From positions 23,191,042-23,255,041 of the forward strand of contig OX439132.1 in assembly GCA_949318235.1 (NCBI GenBank): a stretch of 64,000 nt of DNA, in the 5' to 3' direction. Below, piece after piece: positions 44,064 through 56,462 of the stretch. Both the position numbers and the translations under genes were made by a program. The stretch is from Ecdyonurus torrentis (taxonomy: Eukaryota; Arthropoda; Insecta; Ephemeroptera; Heptageniidae). How positions within the stretch are numbered: position 1 is the first letter of the stretch; each line of letters begins with the position of its first letter. The notes under the pieces are model-generated. The model saw only the letters and a program-made list of their open reading frames with translations. It was not told the origin of the DNA and searched no databases.

Positions 44064-44215
44064 TCCTACTGTACATACTGGATTATTTTCTTTTCCTCAT
44101 TCCACAAATGCATTGTGATGAGAATAATATCAGTTTTTTTGTTTACTGTTATTATTAAGATTGAAATTCTATTTTCCGAGTCTGTTGGTAGGAAAGAAAT
44201 TCTACCCAATATAAC

Positions 44216-47200
44216 TTAATCTGAATCATCTGAACTATAAACAATATTAGGAGTAATATATAAATCTGTCTCCTGTCCAGGAGGCACTACTTTTATTTGA
44301 AGATTATTATGAGCTGGGAATACAAGAGGTGGGCACGTAGGTATAATAGAGACGGGAGTAAGAGGTCTAACTGACACAATTCGAGGAATTGAAGAGAAGT
44401 CGGGTCTAGGCATGATAGGAACCAAAGTTGATTTCATAGTAAACTGTGAAGAATTAGATACCATGGTTGCCACAGGTACAGCAGTAGGTGACATAATATA
44501 TCTCACTGCATTAGCAGGTAAGATTTTAGGTTGCGACAATAAATTATATAGCTGAGTAGTTGGCTTAGGACAAGTTAAATTTAATTTTAAATGTTTATGT
44601 TTATTTTGACATGTTGTGCAAGAATCAACTCGACATAAATTAATACAGAAGGTTTTAAGATGTCTACGAATATAATGATCTATTGTTGAAGATGCAGGAA
44701 ATATAAGTCCACATACCTGACATGTTTGTTTTCTTCCTCGTGACGAAGAAGATGACATTTTAGCAGGCTGAGGTATGATAGTAATTTCGTCGTTAATTTT
44801 AAGGGGTTTAAGCAGAGACTCTGCTGCATGATTGTAGGAGCGCGATGAACTCGAGCTTGCATTTGATGCTGCTTTCTTATCCATCACTCTCTTAGCCACA
44901 ACACTATGTGCAGAGTATACATGATTCTCAAACTGTTTATACATGCCAAATGTAGCTGTGCAAACTGTGCACTTATAAGACAAATGTGCCGGCTTAAGAG
45001 TCATATTATGGTCCTTAGCAACATGGTTAAGTAGTTTCCATTGGTATACCTGGAAGCAAATAAGACAGTTTACATTTATTAACCACTGAACCATTTTATT
45101 ACAATTCTTATACTTAAAGAAACAAAGCATGCACAACTTTTGAAACAAGAAATGTTTTTAAGAAATTTAAAGAAAAAAAAAGAAAAAAAAAAAAAAAAAA
45201 AAAGAAGAAGAAGAAGAAGTTAAGATAATGAACATTGTATTTTAATTCAGGTATCAAATGGATTACTGCAATGAATATAATTTTTATTTTGTAAGCTTAA
45301 GTTATGTTCTGACATGGTCTTGTAATTTCAGAAATGAGACGAGAAATATTACATTACTAAGTGAAAATTTAGGTACGTAAATTAATTTCAATAAGTTGAT
45401 ATCTTGGTGGAAAAATAATTTTTTTTATTTGACACTTACCCTGCCACAGACAGGACAGCGTCCTCCATCCTTGCCCTTATTGGAAGCCTCCTGCATGCTA
45501 GAGGTTACCAAACCATGAGAACCTAGCAAGTGACGCTCCAGACCTTGGTCTGTGAAAAATCGGAACTGACATTTCTGACAATTGAGTGGAGGTCGATTGT
45601 ATATCATCTTAGGGTGGATCTTCACTTTGTGGATCCATTGCATGTGGTTACGCAGCTGCTCCAAGTCCTACAATAAGAAATACAACACGTCAGTTACAAC
45701 TGTACTTCTATTAAATTACTGTTCACTAATATAAAATTTAAACAATCTGCCAGGATACATTTATTTAGAAAAACGATTGCATTAAAAGTAAATATTTGTT
45801 AATTCTACGTATCAGTACAACTGACAATGAACATGTGAAACTAGTTATGTTACCTTGATATATCCATCACAGATCTCACAGATTACAAAGGAATTCTTTC
45901 CTCCTCCGCCACTTCCCATCTGTGTTTGCTGCTTGCTCGACGCATGGGCAAAGTTTGCAGCTGAGCTGGAACTGGAACTGGAGGGCTGTCGTGGTAGAGG
46001 AGTTATGGAAATACTGGGTTGTTGTAGTAGCTTGGCTGCTGGAGACTTGCTGCTCGAGCTCTGCTGTAAAGAAAACACTGTTAGAGTCACCAAATACAGA
46101 TATAAAGTTAATAACTTTTCACATTAATAAGCATGTGAAAGTGATAGTTAAACATTCTGCTTGATATAACTAATATAACTACACAGTTCAATCAAACAGC
46201 TACACTCACACAATAAGCACAGTGCATACCTGAATGGTGATTGAGTTTGACCCGCCAGAGATATTTGGCATGAGAGCAACAGAGGAAGGTGACGATGAGC
46301 TATGAGGCATCAGCGTCAATCTCGGCATTCCACTGGAAACCATCTGACTCTGATTGCCCACCACTTGCTGCGACCAGCGCTGTGAAGAAAACTTAAGTCA
46401 ATACATGCTCACAACACAGTAACAAAACAATTAGTTACCTGATATATCTGGTTGCCAGCAATCTGGTATGATGTAGGCACCAATACCTGCTGCTGTCGAG
46501 ATGACGGCGACTGATACAGCATTCCTGCTACAAAAACATAAGCAATTTTTAGCATCTATGATTTTTCAATAAAAATGATTAACACTGGCATATTTTTAAC
46601 TCTTAAAACACACTAGTACTGAAGTTTAAAAATGATGAAGAATTGTAAAACAGACCAAAATCTCCAAACTACTGTACTGCGGGTTACATAGAAATTGTCA
46701 GTCAAAAGTTATTGAGCATTTTATCACACCAATAAGAAAGGTGCCCACTGCTGCATTCTCCACCTAAATAAAAACAGACCAAAATGTGCTCACCCACCCA
46801 CCCACTTCTCTCTCTCTCTATTTTACTCTACGCCTCCTATATGACTTGCACCGTCTTGTTCAAGTCAACCATTGTAACATGATATAAATGAGGTAAAAGA
46901 CAGAGAAATGCAGCAGTGGACACCTCTCATATTTTTATCTATCAACTGGTATTGGTGTGTTAAAATTGCTTGATTGATAATTTTTACGTAACCCAGTCTT
47001 GAATAATGCTATAGTCTGACCAACAAACTAAAATATCTGTAATTTTGATTGACAATACCCTGAAAAAGGAATAGAGTAGAGGAGGCTAGACAAAATATAA
47101 TGTATAATCATCTTACTCAAGCACTCTAGTAGAACCCTTTTTGCTTGCGAGCCATTGTTTTTAACAATAAGTTAACATTTGATATGTACCTGACACATTC

Positions 47201-50200
47201 AAAAAGTATAGTTTCACGTGGTGTCAATAGCCATCAATGCATAAAAATTAGATAAAAAGGTATTTATAATAATTAGAAAAATGTTAAAATTAAAGACTTA
47301 ATTATTGCAGAAACGTATTATTATGATTAAAAGTTGAAAACGTGACACTCTTAAATTTTATTATGAAATGCAAATTTTGCAAACCAAGAAAAAAAAGAGG
47401 AATGTGTGTTGCCTCTCTTTGTTTTGCAACCATGGCATGTTAAAACTTAATTTTTGTACCTGCACCTTAGTTCATTGGCCAGACTATGTTATATTAAACT
47501 GCATCAAGTTTAAGTGCACTCACCACCAAAATGTTTATCTTAAATGATAACAGCACCTGAATGATCAGCATGACATTTTCCTTATACTTTTCATTTTAAA
47601 TTTTAAAACAGTGGTTTAAAGTATTAAAAAAAAAAAAAAAAAAAAAAAAAAGTACACACTAATTAATTTGTAGTATACTGTATTCCACTGTCACTTAATT
47701 TTAGTTGTGAATGCATTATTGCCAAGCAACCATAACTTAATATATTTAAATGTTAGTAAACCAATACAATAATGATGAATATCTAATCTAAATACATTTG
47801 AGAAAAAAAATGGGGGGGGGGGGAGGGGGGGGGGGATAAAATCCTAATTACAGTCCTAACACACAAAAGGATTGCTCACCTTGCCGCAACTGTGAAGGAG
47901 CTATTGCCCTGGGCATCGCCTTGAGGTCTGGTAGAAAGCGTGAAGTGATGCTGGGTCTGCCACGGCCTCTCACTGCACCAGCTACCAGAGAGGGCATCAT
48001 ACTTGCTGAGGGCATCTTGGGTAACAGAGGATGTTGTGACATTCCTGCAACCCGCTGTTGCGCCATGTACTGGGCGGCAGTGGGAGAGTTCGGCATCACA
48101 GGGGGTCGACTCTTAGCCATGCGTGGGATCTTTGCTGGAGGCTCCCAGTCGATTGGGGGCTCACAGTTTCTATCAGGCCTAAATCTCTTCTGGCAAGATA
48201 CCGCATGCCTTGTCATCTTACTCTTCTGGTTATCTTCAAATGGACAGTTTGGACACTGGTGGAAGGCAGGAACCCGCTCTATCCTTCCATTAATATTGTG
48301 TTCAGCTTCCATATGAAATAGAATATCTTGATTGGTTCGTAATGCAACTGGACAAAAATTGCAATGGTACATAAAATTTCTTAAGTGCGGCACTTCTAAA
48401 TGATTTGCAAGTACAATGTTTGATTCTGTCTTAAAGTTGCAAAATTTACACTTATGCAATTGGAATTTGTATGGTTCATTATTTTCTTTACTTTGTTCTA
48501 GATTTTTAACTAATGACTGAATTGCAATTTGTGTTTCAGGATTGTTTTGACCACCTTTACTAAGTTTTCGTTTTTGCATTCTCAGCAAATCTGTTTGGAC
48601 GTGTTCTTGGACTAAGTTGACTCCAATTTGCATGAAGAACTTGCCGAGAGGACTCTCAAAGTAGTTGTTTGACTTTGGCTTGGTAGGTGAAGTACCAGAA
48701 GTGCTGCTGTCGCTCTCCGAGTCATACTCTATGTCTTCATCTTCACTGTCTTTGTCTTTGATACTATCTGCCTTATAGTCAGAGTCGTGGTCAGCCTTCA
48801 CCTCTTCTTCTTCTTCTTTGTCACTCAAGGCATCATCTCCATTCTTCTCTTTTTGTTTGGCTTTGGAAGGCGAGTCCTTGTCAACTTCCATTGGCTTTTC
48901 TTCATCGTCACCCTTCTCTTTTTTTGTCTTGTCACTTTCTGCTTCTTTATTTTTCTCTTCCTTTGCTTTATCATCCTTAGCTTTCTCTTCTTTCTGTTTC
49001 TCTTTTTCTTCCTTTACCTTTTTTTCCCTTTCTTCTCTTTCTTTTTCCTTTCTCTTCTTTTCTTTCTGTCTCTCTTCTCTTTCCTTTTTCTCCTGTTCTC
49101 TTAATATCTTAGACATTTTCTCCACAACTTCCTTTAGTGGTTCTTTAGGTGGTTTCTCATACACATAAGGGACTATAAAAGAAGGAGCTTCCACAACATA
49201 CATGTCATCTGTAAGACCTACTGGTCCTTTAGGTTTGGGTGCAGGAGGAGGTGGTTGTGGCTTGGGTGGGGTTGGTGTTACAGGCACTGGATGATGCATT
49301 ACTGGGTACATGCCCTGCGCTGGCAACGCTGCAGGAAGAGAAGAAGAGGAAGATGAATTATTGTGTACAGGTACTGGTCCTCGACCAGATAAGATAGAGT
49401 TTGTATCAATGATAACTAAAGTTGGTTCCTTTTTACCATCTTTGCTGCTTGCAGCAATTTGTGCAAGATCTTTAGTATCATTAACTATTATGGTATTTTT
49501 TCTTCTAACTTTAGGTACTTCTTTTTCAGGAGTTGGGGCAAGAGGATCTTTGTCAACTACTTTTGCTCTGTCTGATGCAGACACAGCCAGAGGGTCTACT
49601 GGCATGATTTCCTCAATATCAGGTTCCTCAGGCTCCGGCTCTCCATCAATATATTTCTTTGTTTTATTTAAGTTACGACTGCTTCGACGAGGAGTGATGT
49701 TCAGCAGAGCTTGCCTTTTCGCTTCTGCACTTTTTCTTCTCTCGTCTTTAATTTTTTGCTTATCTGGTGTTTTTTCACAGCTTGCCTTTCCACTTTCCTT
49801 ATCGTCTGCCTCATCTTCACCATTCTTTTTGTCACTATCAGATCCTAATGGATCATCCGAATCATTTTGCTTTTTAGTACTTTTCTTCTCATCAACAATT
49901 TCTTCAATGTCGTCACTTTCCCCTTCATCTTTAGAAACTTGTTGAATTTCTTCAATGCCATCACTATCGATTTCTTGAATATCATCATCTATTTCCATAA
50001 CTTTATCTCCATTTTCTGAGGCTTCCTTCTTACTCTGTTTGTTATTGGTTTTCTTTGAAGTGTCTGATTCACTAGCACTTACATCGGAAGTATCATTAAC
50101 CTCAGAACTTGCTACATCTACATCTCCGTTTCTGTGTTTTTCTTTATTAGATATATCATCCTTACTTTCTGTACTTTCACATTCAGATACATCATTATTT

Positions 50201-50544
50201 GTATCTTTATTAACAAGTTTACGTTTAACACTATTATTGATTTTATCAGATATAGTTTTCAAAGGCGAGTCAACATCTGAGGATAGTTCAATTACAACTG
50301 GCGATTTAGAGTTCTTGCTAGCACTACTTGAGTCACTCACAGCCACTTTACTGTCTTTAGATAGGCGCACTCGTTTAGAGGGAGGGGACTCTGAGCTAAC
50401 ATCCATGCTAGAGTCCGCCTCACCCTCTTCTCCAGCACTTGAGCCATTGACGTCGCCATTGATGTGACCTTCCAGTGGGTCACTTGCCTCACTGGGGGCT
50501 GCAGACACTGTAGTCTCTCCACTTGGCATTGCTACAGTCTCCAT
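44216..50544 (-). CDS. MEP-1: MEP-1 zinc finger protein, Mi-2/NuRD-type corepressor partner (6 coding exons, 1391 aa)
   Basis: Coding exons: 47880-50544 (large), 46439-46527, 46230-46379, 45854-46063, 45440-45667, 44216-45049; phases close at 1392 codons. The start METVAMPSGE has a strong context (GGCATGG) eight bases inside its exon. Residues 1-480 are acidic and Ser/Lys-rich with a SUMO-interaction-like VVIEL-SSD (83-90) and further DDIxEI repeats. About 480-620 is a Lys/Glu charged helix. FFMQIGVNLVQEHVQTDLLRMQKRK precedes fingers at about 698-785 (two C2H2, one C2HC with FEDNQKSKM), then an AT-hook-like RGRGRPS. The later exons carry CEICDGYIK..H, CQKCQFRFF..H, CPVCGRVYQWKLLNH and CTVCTATFGMYKQFENH fingers nearly invariant in insect MEP-1, plus an extra CQVCGLIFP finger. 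In Drosophila and C. elegans MEP-1 forms a SUMO-sensitive corepressor complex with Mi-2. An upstream exon at 51173-51253 is likely. Confidence 0.87.
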
Positions 50545-50640
50545 GCCACAACTGGAAAATTGAACATTAATCAATTTTAATTGGATCAAAATTGTACTAT
50601 ATTACAGTACAATTAGTTTTTCCCCCTTCTTCATCAAATA

Positions 50641-50960
50641 TCTTAAAGGCGTAGAACACCTAGAACAAAAAAGTTGCGAAATATCCTAACAAACATGAAA
50701 ATCAACGTTGATTTGGCCGGAGTCATTGATTTCTAATTTATTTTCTATTCACAAAATGCCGCTGCCGGTCACTGACGTCACAGCTCGCCCGGTTTACTTG
50801 CGCGTGGACCAGGCAAGCTGTGACGTCAGTTACCGGCAGCGGCATTTTGTGAATGGAAAATAAATTAGAAATCAATGACTTCGGCCAAATCAACGTTGAT
50901 TTTCAGGTTTCTTAGGATATTACGCAACTTTTTTGTTCAAGGTGTTCTACGCCTTTAAGA
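50641..50960. mobile_element. Near-perfect foldback MITE in the MEP-1 5' intron
   Basis: TCTTAAAGGCGTAGAACACC at the left end is the exact reverse complement of the right end (50941-50960). The whole 320 bp is almost a palindrome with a small loop near 50800 (GGTTTACTTGCGCGTGGACC). A TTAA sits within each end (50643-50646 and 50955-50958), so the transposon may start at AGGCGTAG with TTAA target duplications. A diverged copy is at 39517-39817. Confidence 0.85.
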
Positions 50961-51172
50961 TGCCACTAAGATAAAAATTCATTGAAACAGGACAATGATT
51001 CTAATAATAATAAAGGATTGGCAGCATTTTATATGCAGTGTCTATTGTTACATTATAAACAACAATAATAGCCTCCCAGCCCCCCCTCCCCCATGGCAGA
51101 CTCTTAAGGAACTTACAAAATTTAGATTAATGTTGTGTTCTCTGCATAAAAAAAGAAATACCAGCTACTTAC

Positions 51173-51253
51173 CAACTGCTTGTGTAAAGATGTGGTATTC
51201 AAGGGGTTTAGGGTCAATTGGTAAACTCATGCTCTCTCCAAAGCACATGTGTA
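51173..51253 (-). other. Candidate upstream exon of MEP-1 carrying an overlapping uORF
   Basis: It is bounded by an acceptor (TTTACAG) and a consensus donor (TTG then GTAAGT) on the MEP-1 strand. Spliced to 50551, its first ATG (51248) opens a frame beginning MCFGESMSLPIDPKPLEYHI that runs into the next exon and stops at TAG nine bases after the A of the main MEP-1 ATG. The frame has the look of conserved protein, so it might instead be the start of another isoform. No evidence beyond splice sites and frame. Confidence 0.4.
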
Positions 51254-52439
51254 CTGTAAACACAAAGGAATAAAAAATAAAATTAGGCATTTCTTCATTG
51301 AACAACAATTACACACAAATATTGAGCACTTTTCTTGAAAAATAACAAATCAATATTTTTCACGGGTGAAAGCTAGGGTTGGGGTTAAGTGGTGGTGGGG
51401 TGGGGGGATTATTAATAGGAGCTTATTAAATATACATGAACTTAATGCTTAGTTTTTAATATATTTATGTCCGTTTTCAAGAACTTTATACATCGTAAAT
51501 ATATTTCCAATTTCCACCGTTTCCACATGTATGTCTATCAACAAATAAAACTACATTTATTACTCCAAAATTGGAGCTTGAATGTTGAATCTAACAAGAG
51601 TATGATTTATTCACACCCACAGCCTTACTTCTAGAAATTGTGGGAAATAGTTTTAATTGAATTTATATTGAAATTGTATGTAGGATACAAAGGCACATGA
51701 AATCCAATATTATCAAAATATATACAATAGGGGGAACAGAAATGCTTCAGATTTGGATAAAATATAGAAAGTAAAATTTATCATTTATCAACTAACAAGA
51801 TTGGCATCTATCAATAAATTAATTTTTATTGAAAAATATTGAAAACAAAACACCCCCTTATTTGTTTACATGTTTGTAAACAAAGCAAAGTGTGTTTTTA
51901 ACATTGTACTTTAAACATTATTTACTGAAAAAAATTGTATCCAATTTGAGAGTAATAAGATCCAATTTTTTATGTATGAACAAATTTCCTGAAACTTTTT
52001 TTATATATATTTTTTTAGCTCAGTGGGTTGCTACTAGAGTGCAGCACCGCTGGAGAAGCGAACACGTCGGACAGGCTTCTGTACGTTGCCTATTCTAATC
52101 ACTCCGCTAAATTTCTAATCAACAAATTAATTAGAACGCAGTTATCAACCTATAACTATAATTCGCCTAATTTCTATCAATGTATCACAAAAATCTACTC
52201 CTACATTCAAAATTGAATATCCAAGCTCCCGCCATTTCTCACATTTGTATTTCTGAAACTGTACAGCTGCCGCCAAATCTCTAGCTTAGGATTAGGCGAC
52301 AGTTAACCGTAACCGAAGATGACTTATTAGAATTATAATATCAATTTACCATCTTAATTATAACACCATTGAAAGCGCCAATCATTCAATAATCAAATAA
52401 CACCAACACACCGGGTCTTCCACTCCTGTACACATCTAA

Positions 52440-52620
52440 ATTTTTGTTTCACAAAGCGACGTCACTAACCCCTTACAATCGGAAACTGCCAAGATGGCGA
52501 CTTGGACTTGGTCACGTGACCGCAAAATTGTGACGTAGACGCCTAGAATGAAGGGATCGTATATATTATCCAATGAAATATTTCAAAAGTAGTCACGTGA
52601 CTTAATGTTAATAATCAACC
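52440..52620 (-). promoter_or_regulatory. Likely MEP-1 promoter: YY1-like and CACGTG sites
   Basis: A G/C-richer stretch contains AAGATGGCG (52491-52499, YY1-type core), GTCACGTGAC (52511-52520), AGTCACGTGA (52591-52600) and several GACGTC/GACGTA boxes. It lies upstream of the candidate first exon of MEP-1. Function is inferred from site clustering. Confidence 0.45.
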
Positions 52621-54643
52621 AATAGGAAATCTGGTCAAAATTGTGTTCAAAAGTATCCCCAAGTTGTAATTATGAGTGTCCCTTAATTATATTTTATTAA
52701 TTAAGGGGTACATGGAATTCCCTCCAGCTGTTTGTGACGTTTTGACGTCATTTTCAAGTTCAAGGTGGATGGCATGCATCATCATAGTCGTAGGTCGTGT
52801 GATGGACGCGTATAATATACTAATGTAAGCGCCTCTGTGTCAGTTTAGGACAGTTCGGACACTTGAGGGACATTATTGTATTATGATATTGTCTGTCAGT
52901 CGCTGGACGCACTTGAAACATGCGTCAATGGGAACTCCCATTAATACTCGGCGCTGACAACGCACTTACTTTTAGCATGAGGTCGGTAAACTTTTTGGTT
53001 AAAAAACAAAAAGTTTTAAGGACTACGTCTCCGGCACCTCCGTTACATAAAAGTTCGGCACTGGCGCTGCGCCGCTTTACTTTAGAGATTGCCATCCATA
53101 GCGCTAGAATCGATTTTTTATATAAAATTTCGAGCAAGTTGCTCTTTAGCTCTCTCTCTCTCCGGCTGATGATTTCTCTCTCTCTCTCTCCTCTCTCTCC
53201 CGCTCTCTCCCCCGTTATGATGAATAGCTTCTCAAGCCCCCTCCTTCTGCTTGCGATAATTTATGTACATTTTGTACATCAACGACAATATTGTTCAATT
53301 TATTTCTATTAATCATTTGTATTTTAAATTAATTATCTAATCCACATCTAATCAGGAAGGAAATAGAAAAACGCGTCGCAATATAACAAATAAGCAAGCG
53401 GTGACTCAGCTTTGATTTTTTTTTTTTTTTTTTTTTCACTTGGTGGCAGTTACGTCTTTAAAATCTCATTGATGTCGTATATTCTGTTCCCTTTGATAAT
53501 AATTAAGATACCAAATGCATTGATAAGATTAAAAATTATGATTTAAAACTCAAAACTAATGGCAGATAAAAAAAAATCAAAGATGGACAAAAGCCCATCA
53601 CTCCAAATTTGCTTATATTGTATATTGTCCCATAAAATAATTTTTAATTACTTTATGAGAGCAAAGTTCCCAGACATGACTATTTCATCATGCGATCACT
53701 CACGCAGTAAAAGAGTGTTAAAAAAGAAAGATAGAAAAAAAAAAAATCATAAAGGTCTCATACTAAAAATTACAAATGATGTTAAACATAGTTTAACAAT
53801 TCATTGTTTCTCATTTACGATTAACGCAAGTTATAGGTTCGTTTTTCCTAACTAAACTCCAGGCGTATACAGACCCAGAGATCGATCGATACCTTCAGCT
53901 TACAATTTCAATACCTCCTAGTATTGATTTTAAGGGTACAAAAATATTAAAGAACAAAAAATAAAATAATAATAATAAGTGTAAATTCGTATAATTTTTA
54001 AATATATTCCTTTATATGCATTAAATTATAATTCTAAAGATTTTTACGGTTGAAAAAATAAATGTCTACATTTTGTATAAAGTTTTAATTTTTAATCATA
54101 AAAAAATATATGACGTCATCGACATTTAAGTGAAATTATTTTAAAACTTTATAATTTAACAACTTATCCGCATAAACGTATACTAAAAATATTATTAATT
54201 TTAGCATTCTGTTTTAAACTATTTCTTTGGAAAATCTTAAATAAAAAACAATTCAAATTTCATATTACCGTAATGTCTCTTGGTTTTTACTTATTTTCTT
54301 ACAGAAATATGGCAAGTCTGAAATACACGTTTTAGCCCAAACCGTTCACTTTATGACCCACTTCTAAGAACCAAATAATGGAGAACGCTAACACAGCGCA
54401 AATCAAAACTACCGAAAATTTAAAAGATATAGCATGCAGTTCAGAATATTTTTTTTAATACCAATATCAATATGTAATAATAAGTTGAAAATAACGGAAT
54501 AATACATGAAAATTAACGTGATCTATTTTATATATTATTTTTTATTACAGGATCGAGCCACGTATTATGAAACCTAAAATCATTTCTATGTATACATAGT
54601 CCTGCCTATCTTTTTTTTTAGGAACCACGAGAGCGACAAATGT

Positions 54644-54761
54644 CAATAGTGTTGTTCGTAAACCCTGTTTTCTTGCACCAAAAAATGCGCATTCCATTTG
54701 ATTAACCATAGCTGATCGTCATTTTAGGAGCAAAGAACAGGGTTTACGAACAGCATTATTG
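54644..54761. mobile_element. 118-bp hairpin MITE
   Basis: The left end CAATAGTGTTGTTCGTAAAC and the inverted right end CAATAATGCTGTTCGTAAAC continue into CCTGTT and CTTGC/CTTTGC. A second copy, missing about 20 bp near the right end, is at 42217-42302. Confidence 0.75.
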
Positions 54762-55798
54762 TCCCCTATGCATTGCAAGGATTGCAACTGGATAACTTTC
54801 AAATACTCGGATGATAGAGGTTCTATATATTTTTGGTAGCAATTTCTTTTAACAAAGAAAGTCTACTTATTTAAAGACAAAGTAATTTATGATCCAAAGT
54901 ATTCATATATATATTTATAAATAATCGTCTTGCTGAACCCTGCTTTAATAATAATATTCTATTTCGAGATTTTAACTTCTTCAATGGTATTATTTTGTTT
55001 TCTCTTAAATATTTTCTTATACAACTTATAATAACGAAATCAAACAAAGTGTGTATTATATTGCTCCCAAATGATAAGTTGATAACTGATATGTGTATTT
55101 CTCCGAAGAATGACAGAACAACTTGCTGTTGCTCCTATTTTAATCATTACTTTTCAGAAACTAAATAAAATCAACGATGTTCAAAATTATTTATGCAAAA
55201 AGTGGCAGTGAAATTACTGAATATTGTTCTATGAAAGGTTTATAAACTTTTTGACTCTTTTCAAGTTTGGAGGTGGCCAGGCCAGAGTTTCACGTAATAA
55301 ATTGCTGATGATGCACCCCTCTCTAAGTCTAGTGTGTGTCTATGAACGGAGGCACGCACTTGACACAGATATACATGCGCAAACAAAACACCCTCAGCAC
55401 ACGTATACACATTACTGTGTAAGAAGTTTCATCCCCGCCCACCTATATACCTCGTGCCCTTTACCAACGCACAAGTGGTGGAGAACAGATGTTGATATAA
55501 ATCCACGTGTGTCCAAGATGCAAAACAAAGTGATGTACTATTGCTTGCTAAACTGCAAACCCAATGAAATCGTTTCAAAATATAGTAATATAAGGTCAGG
55601 GTTGATAATCAATTTAAATGTCCAGCTATTATAGACTTCATATTTTTTATTCGGGAATACCATTTAATTTACAATCGTCTTTACTAAATAGAGAAAGATG
55701 ACGATTTTTTTTTCTTTTTTAAATATGTATAAATATTATATAATTATAATCCGTTTCTTAAGAGACTTTCGCAAAAAAGTTTTGTCTCTAATAATTGT

Positions 55799-55981
55799 AT
55801 GATACAAAGGGCGCATCGTCTATGCTTGAAGTTCAAAAGGTCATCGACCGAGACGGTGTCTAAAATGCCGGAACCGGAATCTCTCCGGTACCAAAAATAC
55901 CACATCGACTTCTTGAACCACCTAACCACTGCCGAGAAAGTACAGTACGATTCGTTGGAAGTTTCCAGCTTCCTCTTATAA
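55799..55981 (+). other. Coding-like fragment with GC-rich third positions
   Basis: A 60-codon frame ends at TAA (55979-55981). The part after codon 3 has mostly G or C in third codon positions (for example CTC CGG TAC, CAC ATC GAC TTC), in sharp contrast with the AT-rich flanks. Sequences include MPEPESLRYQKYHIDFLNHL. I do not recognise the family. It may be a last exon of an unseen plus-strand gene, a decayed retro-insert or a repeat fragment. The overlapping minus-strand frame is about as long. Confidence 0.25.
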
Positions 55982-56462
55982 AATATTTATCCAAGTATGG
56001 TTATGTCGCATAAATGTGGTGCGGAGAATATGATCGATTCGTCTTGGCCCTTACATTAATTTGGAATTCAAAATGCAATGTTGCCAAATATATTTCTAAT
56101 TAATCAAGGATAACAAAACAAAATGATTTCAACATTCCCCCCCCCCCCCATGACGTCATCTTATTTCATAGCTTTCCTTGTTTTTCAAATTCATAGAAAT
56201 TGAAGTTAGAGAAATGACAGACCCCGCAATTGCAAAAGATATGAATATTGAACATAAGCGCCCCCCTTCAGGGGCCTAACTTTCTAAGCGTACATTGCGC
56301 TCAATTTAGAAATACCTTCGAACACCCCTACAACGTTTAAAATGAGATCGCCCAACAAATACTAAACTTTGGATTTAGGTAATTTTTGATACGCAAGCGC
56401 TAATTAAATAATAATATAACCCTCATAAATAATTTTTCTATATCCGATTATCTAAGACAGGT

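Larger units (their letters stand above)
36132..44215. other. Gene-poor interval, four-pass gene promoter side to MEP-1 3' end
   Basis: About 8 kb. The left 1 kb is the upstream region of the four-pass gene. The rest holds A/T and G homopolymers, three foldback elements (39517-39817, 40536-40700, 42217-42302), a truncated LINE (42387-43440) and one candidate terminal exon (39288-39320). No complete gene is seen. Confidence 0.6.
52621..56460. other. Gene-poor interval
   Basis: It contains a G/C-richer block at 52730-53280 with CT-rich sequence (53140-53215), AT-rich unique DNA, the hairpin element at 54644-54761, a G/C-richer stretch at 55260-55530 with no convincing gene, and the coding-like fragment at 55799-55981. 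Confidence 0.5.

Noticed and set aside
48787..50467. Long plus-strand frames rich in Ser/Phe/Leu over the MEP-1 large exon
   Set aside because: They are the complement of the Lys/Glu- and Ser/Asp-rich MEP-1 coding exon; codon structure and homology support only the minus strand.
52920..53312. 130-codon plus-strand frame in a G/C-richer block
   Set aside because: Low-complexity Leu/Ser from CT repeats at its end, no recognisable domain and no splice context; more likely part of a promoter or non-coding exon.
55224..55634. 136-codon plus-strand frame
   Set aside because: No domain, many rare-residue clusters (His, Cys, Trp) and no supporting splice sites; frame openness fits chance in a G/C-mixed stretch.
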